Source: Ignavibacteria bacterium (GTDB lineage: Bacteria; Bacteroidota; Ignavibacteria; Kapaibacteriales; UBA961). Taken from it: a DNA stretch of 38,075 nt. The notes beneath the pieces were generated by a model. It ran no database searches and had not been told where the DNA came from. It saw only the letters and a program-made list of their open reading frames with translations. Numbering within the stretch: the first letter of the stretch is position 1; each line of letters begins with the position of its first letter. Below, piece after piece: positions 9,231-17,533 of the stretch. The stretch lies in the NCBI GenBank assembly GCA_016873735.1, contig VGWD01000022.1:1-38075 (forward strand), in the 5' to 3' direction. Position numbers and translations under genes: made by a program.

Positions 9231-10595
9231 ATGAATACAAATTCAATAATGAGAATGTTCTCCATCATCCTTGCCGGTACACTCATGCTGAGTTCCTGCT
9301 CAGATGTATTGGATGTTCGCAATGAAGGTCAATTGTCCACCGAAGCAGCATTGTCCGATGCACGTTCGGTAAATGTGGCCATGTCCGGCATTTACAGTTC
9401 ACTGCAAGGTAGTTTGGGCTCGGGTATTCCAGCATCACCTTCAGAAGCACTTGCCGGTGATATCGTCTATGCAGGAAGTGATTATGGATATTTGGAGATC
9501 TGGACACAGAATATGTCGCTCTTCACTCCTTCATTCAGTGGTTTCTGGGATAATTCCTATCGTGGAATTAATGCAGTCAATAATGTCTTGGCATCTTTGC
9601 CTGATATCAAAGACATGACCGATGCTCAAAAAAGTCAAATCGAAGGCGAATGTAAATTCATCCGTGGTGTGATGATCTTTGAAATGCTTCGCATTTGGGG
9701 ACATCAATACGGACACAAACCGGATAATTCACAACCGGGTGTGATTATTAGAACAGCACCCACCCGTGGAACAGCCGGTTTGGCGATTGGCCGCTCAATA
9801 GTCGAAGATTGCTATGCCCAAGTGATCAGCGATTTGAAAGCAGGTGAGAATTTACTGAGCGATGCAAAGCGCGATGGCTATGCAAACAAATCGGCGGCTC
9901 AGGCATATTTGGCAAGAGTCTATTTCCAAAAGAATGATTTTGCAAATGCATATGCATATGCAGACCTCATAAAAAAAGGCGGAAAATTCAGTTTGGCTGC
10001 AACACCCCGCGATGTGTTTTTCAAAGGCGGAAATTCAGAGTCCATTTTCCAAATGGCTTTGACCACACAAACAAATTCATTTGGAGCCATTCGAGGCATG
10101 TATCAAAAAACTGTATTCGGTGAACCTCCATTCACAGTATCTCCTGATTTTGCTGCAGCATTGGATGCAAGTCCAAGCACAGATTTACGCAAGGAACAGT
10201 ATGTGAAGCAATCCGGTTCAACTCGCTATTGCACAAAATATGATACACTCATCGCAAATGTGAATGTTATTCGTTATGCCGAAATCTTATTCATCCATGC
10301 TGAAGCCGGTCTTGAAATCGGCAAACCGGAGTCCGAAGTATTGGCAAATGTGAATCTTATCCGCAAAAGAGCGGGGCTAGCTGATGACAATTCAACCACA
10401 GGCAAAGCAGCACTACTTGACCTTATTGGGAAAGAACGCAGGCTTGAAATGTGTTTCGAGGGTGATAGATTTCACTATTTAAAGCGTATTAAGTCCAATA
10501 ATATCAGAGGTTTGGCTTGGAATGACAATAAACTCCTTGCCAAAATCCCAAGTAGTGAAGTTTCGGGCAATCCCGGAATCGAAATTAATCCATGA
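9231..10595 (+). CDS. SusD/RagB-like substrate-binding outer-membrane lipoprotein
   Basis: A 454-residue SusD family protein. The N-terminus is a lipoprotein signal with lipobox L-S-S-C (Cys23), so the mature protein is lipid-anchored, normally on the cell surface over SusC. The family pattern D-V-R-N-E-G-Q-L-S-T-E-A-A after the anchor, the F-I-R-G segment and a C-terminal R-R-L-E-M-C-F-E-G-D-R-F (the R-x-E-x-x-x-E-x-x-R-F type) are clear. It binds oligosaccharide and closes over the SusC pore. A ribosome-binding AAGG precedes the ATG. It is somewhat short next to many SusD proteins of 500-600 residues. A strong hairpin lies between its stop codon and the next gene. Confidence 0.94.
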   Translation: MNTNSIMRMFSIILAGTLMLSSCSDVLDVRNEGQLSTEAALSDARSVNVAMSGIYSSLQGSLGSGIPASPSEALAGDIVYAGSDYGYLEIWTQNMSLFTPSFSGFWDNSYRGINAVNNVLASLPDIKDMTDAQKSQIEGECKFIRGVMIFEMLRIWGHQYGHKPDNSQPGVIIRTAPTRGTAGLAIGRSIVEDCYAQVISDLKAGENLLSDAKRDGYANKSAAQAYLARVYFQKNDFANAYAYADLIKKGGKFSLAATPRDVFFKGGNSESIFQMALTTQTNSFGAIRGMYQKTVFGEPPFTVSPDFAAALDASPSTDLRKEQYVKQSGSTRYCTKYDTLIANVNVIRYAEILFIHAEAGLEIGKPESEVLANVNLIRKRAGLADDNSTTGKAALLDLIGKERRLEMCFEGDRFHYLKRIKSNNIRGLAWNDNKLLAKIPSSEVSGNPGIEINP

Positions 10596-10651
10596 TCCTT
10601 CTTTAAATAAGGAATCCTTGTTTCAATTTTGTTTATTAAATTCGCATAATA

Positions 10652-10684
10652 TCTGCAAAGCCATATATCCCATGGCTTTGCAGA
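10652..10684 (+). terminator. Perfect 13-bp hairpin after susD (attenuator or mRNA-end stabiliser)
   Basis: TCTGCAAAGCCAT at 10652-10664 and its exact complement ATGGCTTTGCAGA at 10672-10684 enclose a 7-base loop. No T run follows directly; the nearest (seven T) starts about 19 bases later. It is therefore a poor classical terminator, but may give partial termination or protect the susCD message from 3' decay. Confidence 0.55.
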
Positions 10685-10736
10685 CTCCTTAAGCTCCTCA
10701 CTTATTTTTTTCACACTTTTTACCCAAGGTGTTTTC

Positions 10737-11585
10737 ATGAAGAAATTCCTTACCCTTTTGGCGTTTGGCGCCATGTTTTCAGCACCGGCTTTCGCACAGA
10801 TGCCGATTGAAATCAATTATGCGAAAGAAGGTGGTGACTCACAATATGATGCCATCAAATTCTTTTCAGCTGATGGAAAATATGCATCTGACAAAGATGT
10901 AATCATGGTCGTGTTTACAGACAAAATGCATCCGCTTGCTGCAGATGTAAAACCTGATGGCCCTGCTTCAATGAATGGCGCAGCAAAATGTCTTCTTCAC
11001 TCAGGTGCAGGTACAGGTTTCTGGGCAAATGCGGGTCGCAGCGCTGATGGCACTAAAACTACCTTCGATCCTGATGGATGGAGAAATGAAGCTATCGGCA
11101 TGATGACTCAGCAAGCTCCGAATATCTTTTCTTTTATGTTTACTCCAAAAACATTCTACAACACTGATGTTGTGACGCATTATGGAATAGTGTTCAATGA
11201 TGGAAAAGACGGAAAGGCAGAAGGCAAAGCAGAAGGTTTGTCTGATTTTAAATTGATCATCACAGGTAATACAACTGCTGTTCGTGATGGACAAGGCACT
11301 GCATATGACCTTAGCCCTGTGTTCCCAAATCCAACTTCCAATACAGAAGTATCCATGATTCGCTATCGCGTATTGAACACAGCACAACCAATTGCTGTGA
11401 AAGTATTCGATATTCGTGGCAACTTGGTTCGTACACTTGTCAATGAAATGCAAGTTCCTGCAAATTACATGTTGTATTGGGACAAGACAGATGCAAACAA
11501 TGCGCCTGTTGCAGCCGGCTCCTATATCTATACGATTGAGTCCGGATCATACAGAACAAGCGGTACAATCATCGTGAATAATTAA
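10737..11585 (+). CDS. SusE-like carbohydrate-binding protein with a T9SS C-terminal tail
   Basis: A 282-residue exported protein. A signal peptide (M-K-K-F-L-T-L-L-A-F-G-A-M-F) ends at A-F-A-Q. The middle ~170 residues share a layout with the N-terminal domain of the GH13 protein encoded at 11722: a stretch around F-W/W-R, a segment with F-Y-N before E/T-x-x-x-x-G-I-V-F or L-T-F-V-F, then a D-G-K-D-G-like loop and a final strand. This fits the starch-binding SusE/SusF-type modules attached to Bacteroidota amylases. The last ~90 residues are a FlgD-like T9SS sorting domain: F-P-N-P-T, V-K-V-F-D-I-R-G-N-L-V-R-T-L, Y-W-D-K-T-D and A-A-G-S-Y-I-Y. It would sit on the surface beside SusCD and hold glucan. 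The binding role is inferred; the export signals are directly visible. Confidence 0.7.
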   Translation: MKKFLTLLAFGAMFSAPAFAQMPIEINYAKEGGDSQYDAIKFFSADGKYASDKDVIMVVFTDKMHPLAADVKPDGPASMNGAAKCLLHSGAGTGFWANAGRSADGTKTTFDPDGWRNEAIGMMTQQAPNIFSFMFTPKTFYNTDVVTHYGIVFNDGKDGKAEGKAEGLSDFKLIITGNTTAVRDGQGTAYDLSPVFPNPTSNTEVSMIRYRVLNTAQPIAVKVFDIRGNLVRTLVNEMQVPANYMLYWDKTDANNAPVAAGSYIYTIESGSYRTSGTIIVNN

Positions 11586-11606
11586 TCCACGGAATTGTAA
11601 TGTTTC

Positions 11607-11640
11607 AAGCCCTCTCGGGAATGCTCGAGAGGGCTTTTTT
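11607..11640 (+). terminator. Rho-independent terminator after the SusE-like gene
   Basis: An 11-bp stem AAGCCCTCTCG / CGAGAGGGCTT with an 8-base loop is followed by a T run. It begins 22 bases past the stop codon and ends the ROK-to-SusE-like transcript. Confidence 0.92.
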
Positions 11641-11676
11641 ATTTCTACCACATGAGGCATTCTACATTGTCTTGCG

Positions 11677-11684
11677 TAATTTTG
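11677..11684 (+). promoter_or_regulatory. Possible -7 element for the GH13-esterase operon
   Basis: TAATTTTG fits TAnnTTTG and lies 37 bases before the ATG at 11722, right after the terminator. No good TTG element sits 19 bases upstream, so support is only moderate. Confidence 0.4.
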
Positions 11685-11721
11685 CGCATGCTTATGTCAT
11701 TCATTTCATTGGATATAGATC

Positions 11722-14583
11722 ATGTTTTGGATATATGTTGTTTTGTTGTTTTCGATGTTCGGGTTTTCATCGAATGCCCAAGTCATAACATCAATACCTG
11801 CACTTCCCGACCCTAATGGTTCGGTTGAAATCACCTTCAATGCGGAAAGAGGAACAGCCGGTTTACGAGGTTTCACAGGTGATGTCTATGCTCATACAGG
11901 AGTGATCACAAATCGCTCCACCGGTCCCACAGATTGGCGTTATGTAAAAACCAATTGGGGCCAAAACACACCCGAGACCAAACTCGCCAGAATGAGTACA
12001 GATCGCTGGCGATTGACCATCCCGAATATCCGTGCATATTACAATGTGCCACAAAGTGAAGAAATTCTTCAATTGACATTCGTGTTCAGAAGCGCTTCTT
12101 CAACCCAAGAAGGAAAAGAAACCGGAGGGAAGGATATTTACCTTCCAGTTTCCAGACCCGGCGCTACACCTTTCTTTTCCATACCTTCTCAATCAACGGT
12201 CAATCTTGAACAAAATGAACAATTGACAATCGAAGGCAAAGTGCAAATCAATGGCACTCAGTTAAAATCACTTGCATTGTATTCAGGTGATTCATTGCTC
12301 AAAGATGTTGGAACAGATACAGTGCTTCGCTATACATTTTCAAGCGCAAAACCCGGAACAACCATCCTGACACTTAAAGCCACAGACACATCAAACAATG
12401 TGAAATCTGTATCAATGACGATTTTCGTATTTGCGAAAACCATTGAAGCTTCATTACCAAATGGCATGAGAGAAGGTTTGAATTTCATCAATGATTCAAC
12501 GGTATTATTCTGTTTATTTGCTCCTTATCACAAAACAGTTCATCTCATCGGGGATTTCAATGAGTATAAGGTCCTTCCTGAATATCAGATGAATAGAATG
12601 ACGATCGACAAAGACAGCGCCTATTATTGGTATTCGCTGTCCAATCTGAACATTGGAACTGAATATGGTTATCAATATGTGATTGATGGCTCGATCATCG
12701 TGGCAGATCCCTATGGCAGGAAAACCCTTTCTGAATTCAATGATGATGAAATCATAGCACAAAATCGCTATCCCAATTTGAAGCGTTATCCAAAAGACAA
12801 AACAGATGAATTCCTTTCTGTATTCACGATGCGTCCGGCAAATCAACAAGAAGAATTTCCCTATCAATGGAAACATCAATTCAATAGACCGGCATCGAAA
12901 GACCTTGTGATCTATGAATTGCTTGTTCGTGATTTCACCGACAGAAGAACATTTCGTGCAGTGATTGATTCATTGGAATATCTGAAAAAACTCGGTGTCA
13001 ATGCAATTCAACTTATGCCGATCACCGAATTCGAAGGAAATAGTTCATGGGGTTATGATCCCGCATTCCCTTTTGCAGTTGATAAATATTATGGCACAGA
13101 ACTCGATTTGAAAGAGCTTATTGACAAAGCCCATGGAATGGGCATGGCTATGATTTTGGATGTTGTGCATAATCATTTGACAGGCGCAAATCCTCTCATC
13201 AGAATGTGGGCCGATGGAAAATATGGTCCGCCATCTGCTATCAATCCCTATGCAAATGTCACTGCCAAGCATCCGTTCAATGTCTTCAATGACATGAATC
13301 ATGAAAGCATGGCATATCAACGATATATTGATCGTTTCAATCGCTATTGGCTGGAAGAATTCAAATTTGACGGTTATCGATTTGACTTATCCAAAGGATT
13401 CACGCAAGTGGATTATGGGAATAATACATCTCGTTGGAGTTCATATGATTCATCACGCGTCAGACTTCTCAAGCGAATGTATAATCGTATACGGTCATTC
13501 GACACAACCGCTTATCTCATCCTCGAACACTTTGCCGATGCAAGAGAAGAACGAGAGTTGACCGATTATGGATTCATGATTTGGCATAATATGAATCCCA
13601 CTTCATCGGAAGCCGTCATGGGATGGATTTCGGGTCAATCAGACAATGGCACCTCACAAGTGTATTTTGCCAATAGATCCCTGAATGTGCCGGCAAATGT
13701 TGCCTATATGGAAAGTCATGATGAAGAACGCTTGATCAAAAAGAACTTCTGCTATGGTAAAGCCGCAGGCGCTTATACAACAAGAGATACAACGATTGCA
13801 TTGCAGAGAGCAGGTGCAATGGCCGCAATGTTCTTCCCCATTCCGGGACCACGCATGATATGGCAATTCGGAGAAATCGGATATGATGCAGGTTTGCAAT
13901 TGACCGAAACATGTACAGATAATGCATCCATCAGATTAAGCGTCAAGCCACAGCGGTGGTCATATAGAAATGATGCACGCAGACAAAGACTCTATGATAC
14001 CTATTCAGCTTTGATTGCACTCAGATCATATCCTACATTCTCTTCATTGCAATCAAAAATCACATTCAAAGCTTCAAGAGTTGATACTCTTCGTACCATT
14101 CTTTTGGAACATCCGGACATGGATGGATATATCATTGCAAATTTCGATATGAAGCCAAGAACATTTCTTGCAAAGGTTCCAAAACCCGGAACATGGTTTG
14201 ATTATTTTACAGGATCCTCACTTGATATCTCTTCGCAGGGAAATCTTCTAATACTTCAACCGGGTCAGTTTCATGTCTTGTCTTCCAAGCAACTCCCCAA
14301 ACCAAATGTGCAAGCTTGGCCTGTTACATCCATTCATGAAGAGTTTGCCAAAGAAGAATCCTTGAAGCCACATCCATTGCAATCCGGCGAACAAGGAATC
14401 ATAACATTAAAGAATATTGGCGGTTTTGGAAAGGTATATGACATGAAAGGCAATCTAATTGAAACAATATCAATCACAGATGCACAAGTGAATATTGGTC
14501 CATATTCAACAGGAGCTTTTGTCTTCATTCATGTGGATGAATATGGTTCTGTAATCGGACAACATCCATTCATCGTCCAATAG
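11722..14583 (+). CDS. Multidomain GH13 alpha-amylase/pullulanase-like enzyme with T9SS tail
   Basis: A 953-residue secreted glycoside hydrolase. A signal peptide ends at S-S-N-A-Q (about residue 20). Residues ~25-150 form a starch-binding-like module (V-E-I-T-F-N-A-E, V-Y-A-H-T-G-V-I-T, F-V-F-R-S). Residues ~150-240 are an Ig-like segment, and ~245-345 a CBM48-like domain (V-H-L-I-G-D-F-N-E-Y). The GH13 barrel spans about 390-740. Its catalytic residues are the nucleophile Asp555 in G-Y-R-F-D-L, acid/base Glu602 in L-I-L-E-H-F and Asp667 in E-S-H-D-E-E-R; D-V-V-H-N-H is the first conserved region. The end (K-V-Y-D-M-K-G-N-L, S-T-G-A-F-V-F) is a T9SS sorting domain. It should cut alpha-1,4 or alpha-1,6 links in surface-bound glucan, the job of SusG. 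Exact linkage specificity is unresolved. Confidence 0.92.
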   Translation: MFWIYVVLLFSMFGFSSNAQVITSIPALPDPNGSVEITFNAERGTAGLRGFTGDVYAHTGVITNRSTGPTDWRYVKTNWGQNTPETKLARMSTDRWRLTIPNIRAYYNVPQSEEILQLTFVFRSASSTQEGKETGGKDIYLPVSRPGATPFFSIPSQSTVNLEQNEQLTIEGKVQINGTQLKSLALYSGDSLLKDVGTDTVLRYTFSSAKPGTTILTLKATDTSNNVKSVSMTIFVFAKTIEASLPNGMREGLNFINDSTVLFCLFAPYHKTVHLIGDFNEYKVLPEYQMNRMTIDKDSAYYWYSLSNLNIGTEYGYQYVIDGSIIVADPYGRKTLSEFNDDEIIAQNRYPNLKRYPKDKTDEFLSVFTMRPANQQEEFPYQWKHQFNRPASKDLVIYELLVRDFTDRRTFRAVIDSLEYLKKLGVNAIQLMPITEFEGNSSWGYDPAFPFAVDKYYGTELDLKELIDKAHGMGMAMILDVVHNHLTGANPLIRMWADGKYGPPSAINPYANVTAKHPFNVFNDMNHESMAYQRYIDRFNRYWLEEFKFDGYRFDLSKGFTQVDYGNNTSRWSSYDSSRVRLLKRMYNRIRSFDTTAYLILEHFADAREERELTDYGFMIWHNMNPTSSEAVMGWISGQSDNGTSQVYFANRSLNVPANVAYMESHDEERLIKKNFCYGKAAGAYTTRDTTIALQRAGAMAAMFFPIPGPRMIWQFGEIGYDAGLQLTETCTDNASIRLSVKPQRWSYRNDARRQRLYDTYSALIALRSYPTFSSLQSKITFKASRVDTLRTILLEHPDMDGYIIANFDMKPRTFLAKVPKPGTWFDYFTGSSLDISSQGNLLILQPGQFHVLSSKQLPKPNVQAWPVTSIHEEFAKEESLKPHPLQSGEQGIITLKNIGGFGKVYDMKGNLIETISITDAQVNIGPYSTGAFVFIHVDEYGSVIGQHPFIVQ

Positions 14584-14585
14584 GA

Positions 14586-16013
14586 ATGAAGATGAACTTG
14601 CTTCTTGCTTTTCTTCTGACTTGCACAATAGCCAATGCACAAGATTTCAATGGTTTGCTTGATAAGATTGCGCAATCCACTGATTCACTTGCAAAAAAAG
14701 CAGTCATTGATTCTTTCATGCAAAAGTATACAGTGTTCCCACTCACAATTGAGAATGACTGCATATTTGTCTTCCGAGGAAGTGCTCAGCGCATCATCGT
14801 GACCGGTGATCATACGCAATGGTCGCAGCGTGGAGATACAATGCAGAGAATTGCAGGAACCGATCTCCATTATGTGAAAAAAACTTTCCCTGCCGATGCT
14901 CGATTGGATTATAAATTGATCAATGGAACGAATTGGATATTGGATCCAAGAAATCCACTGACTTGTCCCGGAGGATTCGGACCCAATTCAGAATTGCGCA
15001 TGCCGGCATATCCCGATCAACCGGAATTGATTGGCAATGCTGATATCCAACGAGGGACCATATTTGATACAACATTTCGATCAAGCGCTCTTAATAATTC
15101 TCGCGCAATCAAAGTATATCTCCCACCTGGATATTCTCAAGCTCTGCAATATCCGGTAATACTCTTCCATGATGGTATAGATTATGTGAACTTAGCAAAA
15201 GCTCCAGCAATTATTGACAGACTCATCGCAATGAACCGCATTCGTCCAATCATTGCTGTCTTTGTTCCGGCGGTCAATCGCACACCTGAATATGCAGGCA
15301 ATTCAATTGTACAATTTGAGAAATTCATTTCAGAAGAAATCATGAATTGGGTGGATGGTCGATTCTCAACCATTCGCAATCCCGAATACAGAGCAGTTGC
15401 CGGTGCTTCGAATGGCGGGAACATATCACTATATTGCGCACTGAAATCACCACAAGTGTTTGCAAAAGTTGCTGCTCAATCCAGCAATGTGATCAATTCC
15501 ATCATGACGGGATATGATGTTTATCCATCACTACCAATTTCCGTCTATGCAGATATAGGTAATTATGACATTCCACAATTGATCCCTATGGTCAAGCAAT
15601 TCAAGCAAGTGTTGGACAAAAGAGGTTATATCCATAAGTATAAAGAAATCAATGAAGGACATAGTTGGGGTAATTGGAAAGCTCACATGAATGAGTATCT
15701 GGAATTTTTTTTTCCACCGATACCATCTTCAGTCAAATCAGCGGGAACCCTTCCACTCATTACTGATCTGGAGTATAATCTTGATAGTCTGTCGGTTCGA
15801 CTTTCATTTCGACTATCGATTCCCGTACGTGGAATGACAATCGTGCTCATGGATCTCAATGGCAGAATATTGAGCGAAACGCTTATGTCGGCTCGAGAGC
15901 AAGGCGATCAACAAGAAGAGTTAATCGTGCATTCAAAACTTTCTACTGGCATGTATTTTCTACAGTTCAGGTCAGAACAAACAATGTTTAGTTATCCGAT
16001 TACAATCAAATGA
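14586..16013 (+). CDS. Exported esterase with N-terminal CBM48-like domain and T9SS tail
   Basis: A 475-residue alpha/beta-hydrolase of the esterase D / enterochelin-esterase-like family. A signal peptide ends at A-N-A-Q. Residues ~50-130 resemble an E-set/CBM48 domain (F-R-G-S-A-Q-R-I-I-V-T-G-D-H, D-Y-K-L-I-N-G). The hydrolase domain has V-Y-L-P-P-G-Y, the nucleophile elbow G-A-S-N-G-G (Ser275) and a likely catalytic His359 in E-G-H-S-W-G-N-W. The end (V-L-M-D-L-N-G-R-I-L, L-S-T-G-M-Y-F-L) is a T9SS tail. This architecture is known from feruloyl/acetyl-xylan and similar carbohydrate esterases. The gene follows the GH13 stop by 2 bases and overlaps the next GH13 gene by ATGA, so it is tightly coupled to glucan degradation. 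The substrate is unknown; it may remove acyl groups from a modified glucan. Confidence 0.82.
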   Translation: MKMNLLLAFLLTCTIANAQDFNGLLDKIAQSTDSLAKKAVIDSFMQKYTVFPLTIENDCIFVFRGSAQRIIVTGDHTQWSQRGDTMQRIAGTDLHYVKKTFPADARLDYKLINGTNWILDPRNPLTCPGGFGPNSELRMPAYPDQPELIGNADIQRGTIFDTTFRSSALNNSRAIKVYLPPGYSQALQYPVILFHDGIDYVNLAKAPAIIDRLIAMNRIRPIIAVFVPAVNRTPEYAGNSIVQFEKFISEEIMNWVDGRFSTIRNPEYRAVAGASNGGNISLYCALKSPQVFAKVAAQSSNVINSIMTGYDVYPSLPISVYADIGNYDIPQLIPMVKQFKQVLDKRGYIHKYKEINEGHSWGNWKAHMNEYLEFFFPPIPSSVKSAGTLPLITDLEYNLDSLSVRLSFRLSIPVRGMTIVLMDLNGRILSETLMSAREQGDQQEELIVHSKLSTGMYFLQFRSEQTMFSYPITIK

Positions 16014-17533
16014 AACACTTCATCACATTAATCACCATAATAGTTTGCTTATCCACAAATGTAATTGCCCAACAATTGCGGAATAATCCCGGATCTGTCT
16101 ACTATGAGATTTTTGTTCGATCATTTTCTGATTCAAATGGAGACGGCATAGGAGATATCCCGGGCATCATAGCAAAATTGGATTATCTCAAAAATCTTGG
16201 AATCAAAGGCATATGGCTTACACCTGTCCATCCATCTCCGACATATCATAAATATGATGTGAAAGATTATAGATCAATCGATCCTGAATATGGAACGATT
16301 GAAGACATGAGAACTCTTGTGAAGGAAGCACATGTTCGTGATATTTCCGTCATTATGGATTATGTGGTGAATCATACCAGTACGCAGCATCTTTGGTTTA
16401 GCACTGCTAAAATGAATCCGGCTGCCGAATCACGCGATTATTATCTTTGGGCCAATGAATCGGAAACCCATCGCTGGCAGGCGCAGCCATATAATCAAGG
16501 TTTACCTTGGCAATGGCATAAGGTTGATTCAAATGATGCATCCAAAGGTCGCTATTATGGATTTTTCTGGCGAGAGATGCCTGATCTTAATTTCGACAAT
16601 CCATTCGTTCGCAAAACAATGATTGATCATGCAACATTCTGGCTTACAGAAGTAGGCATAGATGGATTTCGACTTGATGCCGCGCAACATGTGTATGAAC
16701 TCAATGAACATCATAAAAGCATTGCATGGTGGGAAGAATTTCGGAAAGGAGTTGAGTCGGTCAAAAAAGATGTCTATCTCGTTGGTGAAATCGTCAATGC
16801 GGATTCAATCGTAACAGGATATTTTGCAGGTTTGAAAGCAAACTTTCATTTCGATCTCGGAAAACAAATTCTTGCAATGTTGAAAGATGAAAAAGATCCC
16901 GGAGGATTTGTTGATAGATTGGCAGCATCTATCAGAGCTCATAAGGCAAAGCGTCCGGATTGCATCGATGCCATATTTCTGACTAATCATGATCAAAACA
17001 GAATCATGAGTGAACTAAATGGAAATATGTCCAAAGGGATGTTGGCAGCAAGTATACTTCTCACACTTCCTGGTCAACCATACTTGTACTATGGCGAGGA
17101 AATAGGCATGCTTGGGAAAAAGCCTGATGAAGCCATAAGAGAACCGATTCTTTGGACCAATCATGGAAAAGACCCTCATACAACCAAATGGGAGCAAATG
17201 CGATTCAATATTGATCCCACGCATTCTGTTGAATCACAGCAACAAGCATTGAACTCCATATTGGGACACTATAAACAATTGATTGCGGTTCGTCATGCAT
17301 TTAGCGATCTATCAAATGGAAACATCGCCTCCTATCCATCAAGAGAAGGTCTTTTGGCTTATACAAGAGGTGATTCATTGTTGATTCTTCACAATCTTAC
17401 TAGCAAAGAACAGTTCTTCACGTTACAAAAAGAATTTCAATTCTTTATGCACTTTCCATCATATATCAGATTACCGGAAGAAGGAAGAATTGCTCCCTAT
17501 TCAACTATGATATTCAAACGTAAGGGATCATGA
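16010..17533 (+). CDS. GH13 alpha-amylase-family enzyme, probably periplasmic
   Basis: A 507-residue GH13 enzyme with a signal peptide ending near N-V-I-A-Q and no T9SS tail, so it likely stays in the periplasm. The calcium-loop pattern D-S-N-G-D-G-I-G-D (about residues 41-49), D-Y-V-V-N-H, the nucleophile Asp223 in G-F-R-L-D-A, acid/base Glu260 in L-V-G-E-I and Asp328 in N-H-D-Q-N are all present. The calcium loop and compact barrel recall oligo-1,6-glucosidase and maltodextrin-active subfamilies. It would shorten oligosaccharides delivered by SusCD and feed GH31. The start overlaps the esterase stop (ATGA) and its own stop overlaps the next start (ATGA), which suggests coupled translation. 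The subfamily cannot be fixed by eye. Confidence 0.93.
   Translation: MKHFITLITIIVCLSTNVIAQQLRNNPGSVYYEIFVRSFSDSNGDGIGDIPGIIAKLDYLKNLGIKGIWLTPVHPSPTYHKYDVKDYRSIDPEYGTIEDMRTLVKEAHVRDISVIMDYVVNHTSTQHLWFSTAKMNPAAESRDYYLWANESETHRWQAQPYNQGLPWQWHKVDSNDASKGRYYGFFWREMPDLNFDNPFVRKTMIDHATFWLTEVGIDGFRLDAAQHVYELNEHHKSIAWWEEFRKGVESVKKDVYLVGEIVNADSIVTGYFAGLKANFHFDLGKQILAMLKDEKDPGGFVDRLAASIRAHKAKRPDCIDAIFLTNHDQNRIMSELNGNMSKGMLAASILLTLPGQPYLYYGEEIGMLGKKPDEAIREPILWTNHGKDPHTTKWEQMRFNIDPTHSVESQQQALNSILGHYKQLIAVRHAFSDLSNGNIASYPSREGLLAYTRGDSLLILHNLTSKEQFFTLQKEFQFFMHFPSYIRLPEEGRIAPYSTMIFKRKGS

Noticed and set aside
11600-11788. Small plus-strand frame between the SusE-like and amylase genes
   Set aside because: It runs through the terminator and overlaps the amylase signal peptide in another frame, with no supporting features.
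12514-12879. 121-codon minus-strand frame opposite the T9SS amylase gene
   Set aside because: The plus strand clearly encodes the CBM48-like domain here, and the reverse frame shows no family features.
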